A DNA stretch of 64,000 nt from Zoogloea sp044344315 (GTDB taxonomy: Bacteria; Pseudomonadota; Gammaproteobacteria; Burkholderiales; Rhodocyclaceae). The notes beneath the pieces are model-generated. The model saw only the letters and a list, made by a program, of their open reading frames with translations, was not told the origin of the DNA and made no database searches. Position 1 is the first letter of the stretch; each line of letters starts with the position of its first letter. This document shows, piece after piece, positions 1-9,098 of this stretch. A program made the translations under genes and the position numbers. The stretch spans positions 7,801 through 71,800 of the forward strand of contig NZ_JBIJDC010000009.1 in assembly GCF_044344315.1 (NCBI RefSeq). The letters run 5' to 3'.

Positions 1-275
1 CGATGGCCGGCGTGGTGATCTATGGTCTTATCTGCCTGAATCATGTGGGGCATGACGTGACAGCAAGTGGCTACCTCCTTGCGGTGCCGGTACTGGTTGC
101 CTTCACGGCGGTGAGCATCATCGGTGATCTGTTTGAGTCATTGATCAAGCGCCAGGCAGGCGTCAAGGACAGTGGGAGTCTGCTGCCTGGGCATGGTGGT
201 GTGCTTGATCGTATTGACAGCCTTACGTCCACGCTGCCGATTGCCGGCTTGCTGACACTCTGGATGGCGCGTTGA
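1..275 (+). CDS. cdsA: Phosphatidate cytidylyltransferase, C-terminal part
   Basis: Only the last 90 or so residues are present; the gene begins before the window. CdsA makes CDP-diacylglycerol from phosphatidic acid and CTP in the inner membrane, the entry to all phospholipid head groups. The C-terminal CdsA signature is intact: SLIKRQAGVKDSG followed by LPGHGGVLDRIDS, the conserved K-R...K-D...LPGHGG..DR.D pattern. Hydrophobic segments on either side fit the final membrane helices. The stop lies 4 bases before dxr, so it belongs to the same operon, as in most proteobacteria. Confidence 0.95.
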   Translation, partial: MAGVVIYGLICLNHVGHDVTASGYLLAVPVLVAFTAVSIIGDLFESLIKRQAGVKDSGSLLPGHGGVLDRIDSLTSTLPIAGLLTLWMAR

Positions 276-279
276 AGTC

Positions 280-1473
280 ATGAACCACGGCAAGAAACTT
301 GTAACGGTACTCGGCGCGACGGGCTCCATCGGTGTCAGCACGCTGGACGTGGTAGCACGGCACCCGGATCTTTTTGGTGTGTTTGCCCTCACGGCCCATC
401 GGCAGGTGGACAAACTGCTTGAGCAGTGTCTGGCTCACCGCCCTGCCTATGCGGTTCTCGATAGCTCGGAGGACGCGTTGGCGCTGCAGTCCCGGCTCGA
501 CGCAGCAGGCTGTTGCACCGAGGTGCTGGTGGGCGCGGCTGCCCTGGCCGATGTGGCTGCTGCCCCGGAAGTGGACATGGTCATGGCCGCCATTGTCGGC
601 GCCGCTGGGCTCGTGCCGGCCCTTGCCGCTGCGCGGGCTGGCAAGCGCATCCTGCTCGCCAACAAGGAAGCCCTGGTGATGTCCGGGGCACTCTTCATGC
701 AGGAGGTTGCAGCGACCGGGGCAAGCTTGCTGCCCATCGATAGCGAGCACAACGCCATTTTTCAGGCGCTCCCCGCGGGTTTCGAACGGGGCCTTCACGG
801 TAGCGGTGTCAATCGCATCCTGCTGACCGCCTCAGGAGGGCCTTTCCGGCGCAAGCCTGTGGAGGAGCTTGCCGCGGTAACGCCGGATATGGCTTGCGCC
901 CATCCCAACTGGGTGATGGGGCGCAAAATTTCCGTCGACTCCGCCACCATGATGAACAAGGGCCTCGAGGTCATCGAGGCTCACTGGCTATTCGGCTTGC
1001 CGGCGGCAAGCATCCAGGTGGTCATCCATCCCCAGAGCGTGATTCATTCGATGGTCTCGTACGCGGATGGATCGGTCATTGCCCAGCTGGGCAACCCGGA
1101 TATGCGCACGCCTATTGCCCATGCCATGGCTTATCCCCAGCGGGTGGATGCGGGTGTGCGTCCGCTTGATCTGTTCGAGATTGCCCGGCTGGATTTCGAG
1201 CGCCCGGATCTTGAACGATTCCCCTGCCTGGCCCTGGCCTACCGGGCGCTGGAAGAAGGGGGGATTGCACCCGCCGTGCTCAATGCGGCCAACGAGGTTG
1301 CGGTGGCGCGATTTCTCGATGGCGGGCTGCGGTTTGACCGTATCGCTGGCGTCATCGCCGATACGCTGGACGCAATTGCGCCGCATACGGCGGATACCCT
1401 CGAGATCGTTTTTGAGGCGGACCGACAGGCCCGGGATATCGCCGGTGATCTGGTTCGAGGGCGGTGCAGATGA
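280..1473 (+). CDS. dxr: 1-deoxy-D-xylulose 5-phosphate reductoisomerase
   Basis: Converts DXP to 2-C-methyl-D-erythritol 4-phosphate with NADPH, the committed step of the MEP isoprenoid pathway, in the cytosol. At 397 residues it has the usual length. Visible motifs in order: N-terminal NADPH-binding GATGSIG, LANKEALV, the metal/substrate motif DSEHNAIFQ, SVDSATMMNKGLEVIEAHWL, and HPQSVIHSMV. The start follows cdsA by 4 bases. The stop overlaps the rseP start as ATGA, implying translational coupling. The later pathway enzymes IspD and IspF are encoded in this window at 50659-51848. Confidence 0.97.
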   Translation: MNHGKKLVTVLGATGSIGVSTLDVVARHPDLFGVFALTAHRQVDKLLEQCLAHRPAYAVLDSSEDALALQSRLDAAGCCTEVLVGAAALADVAAAPEVDMVMAAIVGAAGLVPALAAARAGKRILLANKEALVMSGALFMQEVAATGASLLPIDSEHNAIFQALPAGFERGLHGSGVNRILLTASGGPFRRKPVEELAAVTPDMACAHPNWVMGRKISVDSATMMNKGLEVIEAHWLFGLPAASIQVVIHPQSVIHSMVSYADGSVIAQLGNPDMRTPIAHAMAYPQRVDAGVRPLDLFEIARLDFERPDLERFPCLALAYRALEEGGIAPAVLNAANEVAVARFLDGGLRFDRIAGVIADTLDAIAPHTADTLEIVFEADRQARDIAGDLVRGRCR

Positions 1474-2843
1474 GTGGCATGGGTCTGCTCGATTACGTCC
1501 TGCCTTTCCTGCTGGCGTTGGGGATTCTGATCGTCGTTCACGAGTTCGGTCATTACAGCGTGGCGCGCCTGTGTGGTGTCAAGGTGCTGCGATTTTCGTT
1601 GGGTTTCGGCAAGCCGCTGCTGATGCGTCGCTTCGGCCCTGACCAGACGGAGTGGGTGCTGTCGGCCTTCCCGCTGGGGGGCTACGTGAAGATGCTGGAC
1701 GAGCGTGAGGCTCCGGTGCCAGCGCACGAGCAGCACCGGGCCTTCAATCGGCAGACCGTGTGGCGCCGGATCGCCATCGTGGCGGCGGGGCCGCTTGCGA
1801 ACTTTGTCCTGGCCATCGTCCTGTACTGGGGGCTTTACGTCGGAGGGGTGGAGGAGTTGCGGCCACGTCTCGGCCCCCCGGTGGCTGCCAGCCTGGCCGA
1901 GCAGGCCGGCTTCGCCGACGGTGACGTCGTGCGCAGCGTTGATGGCCGGCCGGTACAGACCTGGCAGGAGTTTCGTTGGGAGTTGATCAACGACGCCCTG
2001 GACAAGCGGGTGGTGGTAATCGAGACCATCAACGATACCCGGGAGATCGTGTTTCGCAAGCTCGATTTGAGTGCGGCGACGGTGGATCAGGATAAGCAGG
2101 ACATCGCGACACAGGTAGGCCTGACCTTGCAGCGTCCCAAGCTGCCTGCCGTGCTGGGCAAACTAAGCCCGGGTGGGGCCGCCGAAGCGGCAGGGCTGCG
2201 CGAAGGAGATCGGGTTGTCCGTATCGGAGAGAAAACCGTGGAGGACTGGACCGAGTTGGTGATGGCTGTTCGCGAGGCCCCGGGTCAGACATTGGAAGCA
2301 GAAGTCGTTCGGGATGGTGGAGCCTACGTGACCCGCATCGTCCCTGTATCGGTCGAGGAGAACGGTCGTGCAATCGGGCGCATCGGCGTCGGGGTGGCCG
2401 ACGCGGAAGGCCGACGGGAGCTGATGTTCGTGACGGTTCGCTATGATTCCCTGGACGCGCTGGGCAAGGGCTTGCGTCAGACCTGGGATACTGCGGCGCT
2501 CAGTCTGTCGGTCATGGGACGCATGATTGTCGGCGAGGTTTCGGTGAAGAATCTCAGTGGTCCGGTGACCATTGCCGACTTTGCCGGGCAGTCCGCACGC
2601 ATGGGTTTTTCCCATTACATCAAGTTCCTGGCGCTGATCAGCATCAGCCTCGGGGTCCTGAATCTGCTCCCGGTGCCGGTGCTTGATGGTGGGCACTTGC
2701 TGTATTATGTGATCGAGATCATCAAGGGCGGCCCGGTTTCCGAACGTGTTATGGAGATCGGCCAGCAGATCGGCATGGCCCTGCTGGCAGCGCTAATGGC
2801 TTTCGCCTTCTACAACGACATCAACCGCCTTGTTGCTAGCTGA
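1470..2843 (+). CDS. rseP: RIP metalloprotease RseP (site-2 protease)
   Basis: Inner-membrane zinc protease that makes the second, intramembrane cut in anti-sigma factor RseA and so releases sigma-E when outer-membrane assembly fails. The active-site HEFGH lies in the first membrane helix at residues 24-28. Two PDZ domains fill the periplasmic middle (for example KLSPGGAAEAAGLREGD). The C-terminal LLPVPVLDGGHL motif supplies the third zinc ligand. Length is 457 residues, close to E. coli RseP. I chose the ATG that overlaps the dxr stop; a GTG six bases earlier is possible. It sits directly upstream of bamA, whose failure it senses. Confidence 0.96.
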   Translation: MSGMGLLDYVLPFLLALGILIVVHEFGHYSVARLCGVKVLRFSLGFGKPLLMRRFGPDQTEWVLSAFPLGGYVKMLDEREAPVPAHEQHRAFNRQTVWRRIAIVAAGPLANFVLAIVLYWGLYVGGVEELRPRLGPPVAASLAEQAGFADGDVVRSVDGRPVQTWQEFRWELINDALDKRVVVIETINDTREIVFRKLDLSAATVDQDKQDIATQVGLTLQRPKLPAVLGKLSPGGAAEAAGLREGDRVVRIGEKTVEDWTELVMAVREAPGQTLEAEVVRDGGAYVTRIVPVSVEENGRAIGRIGVGVADAEGRRELMFVTVRYDSLDALGKGLRQTWDTAALSLSVMGRMIVGEVSVKNLSGPVTIADFAGQSARMGFSHYIKFLALISISLGVLNLLPVPVLDGGHLLYYVIEIIKGGPVSERVMEIGQQIGMALLAALMAFAFYNDINRLVAS

Positions 2844-2849
2844 AATCGG

Positions 2850-5141
2850 ATGAAATCCAAGCTTCTTCCCGGGGTGATCGCTGCGCTTTTCGCTGCGTCT
2901 CCCGCATTGGCCTTTGAGCCATTCGTCGTCAAAGACATTCGTATTGAAGGTATCCAGCGCACCGAAGCCGGTACTGTATTCAACTACCTGCCCGTCAAGG
3001 TCGGAGAGCAGTTTTCCGACGACAAGGCTTCCCAGGCGATCAAGGCCCTGTTTGCCACGGGCTTCTTCAAGGACGTCCGGATCGAAGTGGATAAAGACGT
3101 GATCGTCGTCGTTCTCGACGAGCGTCCGGCTATTTCCCAGGTCGATTTTGTCGGCATCAAGGAGTTCGACAAGGAGGCCCTGAAGAAAGGCCTCAAGGAA
3201 GTCGGCCTTGCGGAGTCGCGGATCTTTGACCGGGCGGTACTTGAGCGTGCCGAACAGGAGCTCAAGCGTCAGTACCTCTCCAAGGGCTTGTATGGTGTGC
3301 AGATCACCACCACCGTCACGCCCCTTGAGCGCAATCGTGTCGGTGTGAATTTCAACGTGGTTGAGGGTGAGGCCGCGCGTATTCGCCAGATCAGCATCAT
3401 CGGCAACAAGGTGTTCAAGGAGAAGGAGCTGCTTGAGCTCTTTTCCCTCACCACCCCGGGCTGGATGACGTGGTATTCGAAGAGTGACCAGTATTCGAAG
3501 CAGAAGCTTTCCGGCGATATCGAGGCGCTGCGCTCCCATTACCTGAACCGGGGCTATCTGGATTTCAACATCGATTCGACCCAGGTGTCGATCACGCCCG
3601 ACAAGAAGGATATCTACATCACCCTGAGCATTTCCGAGGGTGAGAAGTACACCGTCTCCGACGTAAAGCTGGCGGGCACCATGGTGGTGCCCGAGGCCGA
3701 GCTTCAGGCGCTCATCAAGCTCAAGGCGGGTGAGACCTTCGTGCGCGACAGCGTCACGGCCACCACCAAGGCCATCAGCGATCGCCTGGGCAATGCGGGC
3801 TATGCCTTTGCCAACGTCAATGCTGCCCCGGAAGTGGACAAGGCGAAACGTGAGGTGGCCTTCACCTTCTTTGTCGATCCGGGCCGCCGCGTTTATGTGC
3901 GAAAAATCAACTTCGCAGGCAATGTGCGTACCCGTGACGAGGTGATTCGTCGCGAGATGCGTCAGATGGAGGGTGCGTGGTACGACGGTGCCGCGCTCAA
4001 CCGTTCAAAGGTGCGCCTGGATCGCCTCGGCTACTTCGACGAAGTCTCCATCGAGACACCGGCGGTCACGGGCTCTACCGACCAGGTCGATGCCAACTTC
4101 ACCGTCAAGGAGCGCGCCACCGGCAACCTGATGCTCGGCGCGGGTTTCTCCAGCTCCGAAAAGGTCATCCTGTCCGCGTCGATTTCCCAGCAGAACCTGT
4201 TCGGCACCGGCAATGCCATGACCCTTCAGGTCAATACCGGCCGGATCAACAAGACGGTTGCCCTGTCCTTCACCAATCCTTACTGGACCATCGATGGGGT
4301 CAGTGTGGGTTGGGACATCTATCAGCGCAACGTTGACCCGACCTCCCTGTCGGTGGCGACCTACAAGAGTTCGTCTATCGGTGCTGGTGTCCGCTTTGGC
4401 TACCCGATTGCAGAAGACGACCGGATCAATTTCGGCCTCGCCATCGACCAGACCACCATCAAGGTCTACGACTCCAGCCCGGCGCCCTACGTGAACTTCG
4501 TCAACACCTTCGGCGATACGGCGCGGAGTCTGCTGGCGACGGCGGGCTGGGCCCGGGATCGTCGGGACAGTTTCCTGTATCCGACCTCGGGGGTGTATCA
4601 GCGGGCATCGGTTGAAGTTGCCACGCCGGTTCTCGACATGCGTTATGTCCGCGCCAATTACCAGCATCAGTACTGGATTCCCTTTGGTGGTGGCTACGCG
4701 TTGATGCTCAATGGCGATGTGGGCTATGCCCACGGCTACGACGGGAAGGCACTGCCGTTCTACAAGAACTTCTACGCGGGTGGTATCGGCTCGGTGCGGG
4801 GATATGAACAGAGCACCCTCGGCCCCCGTTATACGGACAGCTCGGGTTTTGTGCGTTCCCTGGGTGGCAACCGGCGCGTGGTAGGCAACGCGGAGTACTA
4901 TTTCCCCATGCCCGGCTCCCAGAAAGACAAGTCCATGCGGCTGTCCTTGTTCGCCGATGCGGGTTATGTGTGGGGTTCGGACGACAAGGTCCGGGCTTCC
5001 GATTTGCGTTACAGTGCCGGCCTGGCGTTCTCCTGGAGTTCTCCTGTCGGCCCGCTCAAATTCAGTCTTGGTCAGGCGCTCAAGAAGGAAGAAGGCGATC
5101 GAACGCAGAAATTCCAGTTCCAGTTGGGTACGGTTTTCTGA
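2850..5141 (+). CDS. bamA: Outer membrane protein assembly factor BamA
   Basis: Central Omp85-family component of the BAM machine, which inserts beta-barrel proteins into the outer membrane. A signal peptide covers roughly residues 1-21, ending ASPALA before FEPF. Five POTRA domains follow to about residue 420 (the first begins FVVKDIRIEGIQRTEAGTV), then a C-terminal 16-strand barrel carrying the VRGYE motif of the conserved L6 loop. The protein ends in phenylalanine (QFQLGTVF), the typical barrel-ending signal. Length 763 residues is normal. It starts 6 bases after rseP, and the chaperone gene skp follows. Confidence 0.97.
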   Translation: MKSKLLPGVIAALFAASPALAFEPFVVKDIRIEGIQRTEAGTVFNYLPVKVGEQFSDDKASQAIKALFATGFFKDVRIEVDKDVIVVVLDERPAISQVDFVGIKEFDKEALKKGLKEVGLAESRIFDRAVLERAEQELKRQYLSKGLYGVQITTTVTPLERNRVGVNFNVVEGEAARIRQISIIGNKVFKEKELLELFSLTTPGWMTWYSKSDQYSKQKLSGDIEALRSHYLNRGYLDFNIDSTQVSITPDKKDIYITLSISEGEKYTVSDVKLAGTMVVPEAELQALIKLKAGETFVRDSVTATTKAISDRLGNAGYAFANVNAAPEVDKAKREVAFTFFVDPGRRVYVRKINFAGNVRTRDEVIRREMRQMEGAWYDGAALNRSKVRLDRLGYFDEVSIETPAVTGSTDQVDANFTVKERATGNLMLGAGFSSSEKVILSASISQQNLFGTGNAMTLQVNTGRINKTVALSFTNPYWTIDGVSVGWDIYQRNVDPTSLSVATYKSSSIGAGVRFGYPIAEDDRINFGLAIDQTTIKVYDSSPAPYVNFVNTFGDTARSLLATAGWARDRRDSFLYPTSGVYQRASVEVATPVLDMRYVRANYQHQYWIPFGGGYALMLNGDVGYAHGYDGKALPFYKNFYAGGIGSVRGYEQSTLGPRYTDSSGFVRSLGGNRRVVGNAEYYFPMPGSQKDKSMRLSLFADAGYVWGSDDKVRASDLRYSAGLAFSWSSPVGPLKFSLGQALKKEEGDRTQKFQFQLGTVF

Positions 5142-5179
5142 TCGCGACCGAACCGTATTGCAAGCAGATGGAGGTTTGA

Positions 5180-5683
5180 GTGAAGGGTATTGGCATTTCC
5201 ACGCTGGCAGCAGTGCTGCTGGCAGCGTTTGCACAGACGGCCGTAGCCGAGGTGAAGGTTGGCTTCGTCAATTCCGATCGGGTCATGAAGGAAGCGACGC
5301 CTGCCAAGAAGGCGCAGCAGAAACTCGAGAAGGAATTCGAGAAGCGCGACCAGGACCTTCAACGCATCGCCAAGCAACTGCAAGGCATGCAAGAGGCGCT
5401 TGAGAAGAACACCATGACGATGGGCGAGGGTGAGCGCCGCAACAAGGAGCGTGAGTTCAACGACCTCAACCGCGAGTTTCAGCGTAAGCAGCGTGAGTTC
5501 CGGGAAGACCTGAACCAGCGTCGCAACGAAGAACTGGCGGGGGTGCTTGAGCGAGCCAACAAGACGATCAAGCAGATCGCCGAGGCTGATAAGTACGACA
5601 TCATCTTCCAGGAAGCCGTGTACGCAAGCCCGCGTATCGATATCACCGACAAGGTGATCAAGGCCCTCAGCGAAGCCAAGTAG
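5180..5683 (+). CDS. skp: Periplasmic chaperone Skp/OmpH
   Basis: Periplasmic holdase that keeps unfolded outer-membrane proteins soluble between the Sec translocon and BamA. The GTG-started product has a signal peptide ending near AFAQTAVA, then the OmpH opening KVGFVNSDRVMKEATPAKKA. A long charged, coiled-coil-rich middle (residues about 45-130) forms the tentacles of the trimer, and a short C-terminal strand contains YDIIFQEAVYASPRIDIT. Length 167 residues is standard. It lies between bamA and lpxD, the classic order. Confidence 0.94.
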   Translation: MKGIGISTLAAVLLAAFAQTAVAEVKVGFVNSDRVMKEATPAKKAQQKLEKEFEKRDQDLQRIAKQLQGMQEALEKNTMTMGEGERRNKEREFNDLNREFQRKQREFREDLNQRRNEELAGVLERANKTIKQIAEADKYDIIFQEAVYASPRIDITDKVIKALSEAK

Positions 5684-5695
5684 GCGTCCGTCCCC

Positions 5696-6724
5696 ATGGA
5701 AGTCTCTCTTGGTGCCCTGGTAGGCAGGCTTGGAGGCGAACTGCTTGGTGACCCGGATGTGATGGTCAGGCAGATCGCCACCCTTGAGAAGGCGGGCGAC
5801 GGAGACCTCGCCTTTCTCGCCAACCCCAAGTATCGCCAGGCGCTTGAAACCAGCCGGGCCGCGGCTTTCATACTGGCGCCGAAGGCTGTGTCGTTGACCG
5901 ATAGACCGCGCATCGTCACGCCCGATCCCTATCTCTATTTTGCCCGGGCGGCCCAGTTTTTCAATCCACCGCGGCGCGCACCGGCAGGCATTCACCCCAG
6001 TGCTGTAGTCGCGTCGTCGCTGCCGCCTTCCGTCTCTGTTGGTGCCAATGCGGTGATCGGCGAGAGCTGCGTGATTGGTGAGAACTGTGTGATTGGGCCG
6101 GGCAGCCTGATTGGTGATGGCGTGCACATCGGAGCTGACAGCCTGTTGCATGCCGGGGTCACCATCCATTTCGATTGCGTGGTTGGCAAACGGGCCATCC
6201 TGCACTCGGGTGTCGTCATTGGTTCGGATGGTTTCGGTTTTGCCCGGGATGCAGATCGTCATTGGGTAAAGATTCCCCAGATCGGTCGTGTGCTTGTTGG
6301 TGATGACGTGGAGATTGGCGCCAATACCACTGTCGACCGCGGTGCGCTTGGGGACACGGTGATTGGCAATGGGGTCAAGCTCGACAACCTGATTCAGATC
6401 GCCCACAACGTGAGCATCGGTGACGACAGCATCATGGCGGGGCATTCGGGCATTGCCGGCAGCACCCGGGTCGGGGCCCGGTTGATGGTTGGTGGGCAGG
6501 CCGGGATTGCCGGTCATCTGAAGGTCTGTGACGACGTCGTAGTGTCAGCCGGGACCATCATTTCCAAGTCCGTGGACAAGCCCGGGGTATACACCGCGAT
6601 GCTTCCGCAGATGTCCCATGCGGACTGGATCCGCAATTTTGCCCACGTGCGTCGCCTTGATGCGATGGCCGACCGGGTGCGCGAGCTGGAGAAGAAGCTC
6701 GCTGACATGGAAAAGAAATCATGA
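5696..6724 (+). CDS. lpxD: UDP-3-O-(3-hydroxyacyl)glucosamine N-acyltransferase
   Basis: Third step of lipid A synthesis: transfers a 3-hydroxyacyl chain from ACP to the amino group of UDP-3-O-acylglucosamine, in the cytosol. The N-terminal uridine-binding domain spans about residues 1-100. A left-handed parallel beta-helix of hexapeptide repeats (IGESCV, IGENCV, IGPGSL) follows, then a C-terminal helical tail (VRELEKKLADMEKK). The catalytic histidine is His237 in IQIAHNVSIG. Length 342 residues is typical. Its last four bases overlap the fabZ start (ATGA). Confidence 0.96.
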   Translation: MEVSLGALVGRLGGELLGDPDVMVRQIATLEKAGDGDLAFLANPKYRQALETSRAAAFILAPKAVSLTDRPRIVTPDPYLYFARAAQFFNPPRRAPAGIHPSAVVASSLPPSVSVGANAVIGESCVIGENCVIGPGSLIGDGVHIGADSLLHAGVTIHFDCVVGKRAILHSGVVIGSDGFGFARDADRHWVKIPQIGRVLVGDDVEIGANTTVDRGALGDTVIGNGVKLDNLIQIAHNVSIGDDSIMAGHSGIAGSTRVGARLMVGGQAGIAGHLKVCDDVVVSAGTIISKSVDKPGVYTAMLPQMSHADWIRNFAHVRRLDAMADRVRELEKKLADMEKKS

Positions 6725-7164
6725 GCGAAATCATCGACATCAACGAAATCAAGCAGTACATCCCGCATCGATATCCCTTCCTGCTTGTGGATCGGATCGT
6801 CGAGATCGAGCTCGGCAAGCGTGCCGTGGGCCTCAAGAATGTGACCATCAACGAGCCTTTCTTCCCTGGCCACTTTCCCCACAATCCGGTCATGCCCGGC
6901 GTGCTGATCATCGAAGCGCTGGCCCAGGCTGCCGCCGTGCTGGCCTTCAAGACCGAAGGGACAATTCCGGACAAGGATGCGATGGTGTATTTCGCGTCGG
7001 TGGACAACGTGCGCTTCAAGCGCCCCGTGGTGCCTGGCGATCAACTGATGCTCGAGGTCGAGATCGTTCGCACCATCCGCAACATCTGGAAGTTCAAGGG
7101 GGTTGCCCGCGTCGCCGGCGAGGTGGCAACCGAAGCCGAATTCATGTGTGCGATCAAACGATGA
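6721..7164 (+). CDS. fabZ: 3-hydroxyacyl-[ACP] dehydratase FabZ
   Basis: Dehydrates beta-hydroxyacyl-ACP in fatty acid elongation; it competes with LpxA for 3-hydroxyacyl-ACP, which explains its place among the lpx genes. Hot-dog fold protein of 147 residues. Seen: IPHRYPFLLVDRI near the N-terminus, the catalytic His51 in FFPGHFPHNPVMPG and Glu65 in LIIEALAQAA, matching the E. coli His/Glu pair. Overlaps lpxD by 4 bases and shares ATGA with lpxA. Confidence 0.96.
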   Translation: MSEIIDINEIKQYIPHRYPFLLVDRIVEIELGKRAVGLKNVTINEPFFPGHFPHNPVMPGVLIIEALAQAAAVLAFKTEGTIPDKDAMVYFASVDNVRFKRPVVPGDQLMLEVEIVRTIRNIWKFKGVARVAGEVATEAEFMCAIKR

Positions 7165-7934
7165 CGATTCACCCGACTGCCATTGTCCACCCGGGAGCGC
7201 GCCTTGCTGCTGACGTGCAGGTCGGGCCGTTTTCGGTCATCGGCGAGCATGTCGAGGTTGGTGAAGGTACGACGATTGGCCCCCATGTTGTCATCGAGGG
7301 GCACACCCGCATCGGCCGTGACAACCGGATCTTCCAGTTCTGCTCCATCGGCTCCGAGCCCCAGGACAAGAAATACGCCAACGAGCCGACCCGCCTCGAG
7401 ATCGGCGATCGCAACACCATTCGCGAGTTCTGCAGCTTCAGCACCGGCACCATTCAGGACGGTGGTCTGACCCGCGTCGGCAACGACAACTGGATCATGG
7501 CCTATGTCCACGTGGCCCACGACTGCACGGTGGGCAACAACACCATCTTTGCCAACAATGCCACCCTTGCCGGCCACGTCTCGGTGGGTGACTGGGCGAT
7601 TCTGGGTGGCTTTACCGGTGTGCATCAGTTCGTGCGTGTGGGTGCCCACAGTTTCTGTGGCGTCGGCACCGTGCTGCTGCAGGATCTCCCGCCCTTTGTC
7701 ACAGTGTCGGGCAACCCGGCCTCGCCCCACGGCATCAACAGCGAGGGGCTGAAGCGGCGCGGTTTTTCCAGCGAAGGCATTGCGGCCATCAAGCGCGCCT
7801 ACAAGACGCTCTATCGCAACGGACTTACCCTCGACGAGGCTCGCCAGCAGATTGCGGCCGTCGCCGCCGATGTTCCCGAGCTCAGGCAGTTTTCCGACTT
7901 CATTGCCGACTCCGGTCGTGGCATCGTTCGGTAG
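7161..7934 (+). CDS. lpxA: UDP-N-acetylglucosamine O-acyltransferase
   Basis: First step of lipid A synthesis: moves a 3-hydroxyacyl group from ACP to the 3-OH of UDP-GlcNAc. The 257-residue product opens MTIHPTAIVHPGA and is built from hexapeptide repeats forming a trimeric beta-helix. Catalytic His120 lies in VHVAHDCTVG. GGFTGVHQFVRVG follows, then a C-terminal helical domain. The open frame extends far upstream in another reading frame of fabZ/lpxD, but only this start gives the family N-terminus; it overlaps the fabZ stop by 4 bases. Confidence 0.95.
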   Translation: MTIHPTAIVHPGARLAADVQVGPFSVIGEHVEVGEGTTIGPHVVIEGHTRIGRDNRIFQFCSIGSEPQDKKYANEPTRLEIGDRNTIREFCSFSTGTIQDGGLTRVGNDNWIMAYVHVAHDCTVGNNTIFANNATLAGHVSVGDWAILGGFTGVHQFVRVGAHSFCGVGTVLLQDLPPFVTVSGNPASPHGINSEGLKRRGFSSEGIAAIKRAYKTLYRNGLTLDEARQQIAAVAADVPELRQFSDFIADSGRGIVR

Positions 7935-7937
7935 TCC

Positions 7938-9089
7938 ATGGCTTTGCGCATCGCCATGGTGGCGGGCGAGGCGTCCAGTGACCTCCTCGCCAGCCACCTG
8001 ATCCGGGCGCTCAAGCGCCATCTGCCGGACGCAGAGTTCTTCGGTATTGGTGGGCCCAAGATGCAGGCCGAGGGTTTCAAGGCGCTCTGGCCTGCCGAGA
8101 AGCTGGCTGTCCACGGCTACGTGGATGCGCTGAAGAACTACCGGGAGCTGTCCGGCATCCGCCGCACGCTGCTTAAGCGCCTGCTTGCCGATCCGCCGGC
8201 GGCCTTCATCGGGGTGGATGCGCCTGACTTCAGCCTGTGGCTCGAGAAGCGCCTGAAGGACAAGCATATTCCGGCGATCCACTTCGTCGGGCCGTCCATC
8301 TGGGCCTGGCGCAAGGGACGCATCAAGGGTATCGCGCGCTCTGTCAGTCACATGCTGTGCCTGTTCCCCTTCGAGCCACCTCTCTACCAGGCGGCCGGCG
8401 TACCTGTGAGCTACGTGGGGCATCCGCTGGCCGATGTTTTTCCGCTGGCACCCGATCGTGCTGCCGCCCGGGAGATGCTGCAGATCCCAGACGGGGTTCC
8501 GGTGTTCGCCCTTTTGCCGGGCAGCCGCCAATCGGAAGTGCGCAATCTCGCCGACACTTATATCGCCACCGCGGCCGCGCTCCATGAGCGTCACCCGGAC
8601 GCCCGTTTCCTCGTGCCCCTGGCCACGCGGGAAACCCGCCTGCTGTTTGAAGAAGCCCTGCGTCGCCATGCCAACATCGACCTGCCGATCCGCATCCTCT
8701 TCGGCCACGCCGTCGATGCAATGATCGCAGCCGATGTCGTGTTGGTGGCAAGCGGTACTGCGACGCTCGAGGCGGCCTTGCTGAAGCGCCCGATGGTGAT
8801 CACCTACAAGATGGGCAAGTGGTCTTTCCGCCTGATGCGGAGGATGGCCTACCTGCCCTGGGTCGGACTGCCCAATGTGCTGGCCGGACGCGAGGTGGTG
8901 CCCGAGATCCTCCAGGATGCAGCTACGCCTCAGGCTCTCGCCGATGCCCTTGATGCCTGGCTGACCGACAAGGAAAAGGTGGCCGAGCTGACCCGTACCT
9001 TCACCGACATGCATCTGCAGTTGCGCCAGGACACCGCCGCCAAAGCCGCTGCCGCCATCCTCCCCTACCTGCAGGGGCGCGGGCGATGA
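7938..9089 (+). CDS. lpxB: Lipid A disaccharide synthase
   Basis: GT19-family peripheral membrane glycosyltransferase joining lipid X to UDP-2,3-diacylglucosamine. Length 383 residues. Seen: MVAGEASSDLLA at the N-terminus, FFGIGGPKMQAEGF, the HFVGPSIWAWRKGRIK motif, YVGHPLAD, LLPGSRQSEV, and the C-terminal nucleotide-binding motif VASGTATLEAALLKRPMV. It starts 3 bases after lpxA and is followed closely by rnhB, the standard lpxAB-rnhB arrangement. Confidence 0.96.
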   Translation: MALRIAMVAGEASSDLLASHLIRALKRHLPDAEFFGIGGPKMQAEGFKALWPAEKLAVHGYVDALKNYRELSGIRRTLLKRLLADPPAAFIGVDAPDFSLWLEKRLKDKHIPAIHFVGPSIWAWRKGRIKGIARSVSHMLCLFPFEPPLYQAAGVPVSYVGHPLADVFPLAPDRAAAREMLQIPDGVPVFALLPGSRQSEVRNLADTYIATAAALHERHPDARFLVPLATRETRLLFEEALRRHANIDLPIRILFGHAVDAMIAADVVLVASGTATLEAALLKRPMVITYKMGKWSFRLMRRMAYLPWVGLPNVLAGREVVPEILQDAATPQALADALDAWLTDKEKVAELTRTFTDMHLQLRQDTAAKAAAAILPYLQGRGR

Positions 9090-9098
9090 AAGCGCAAC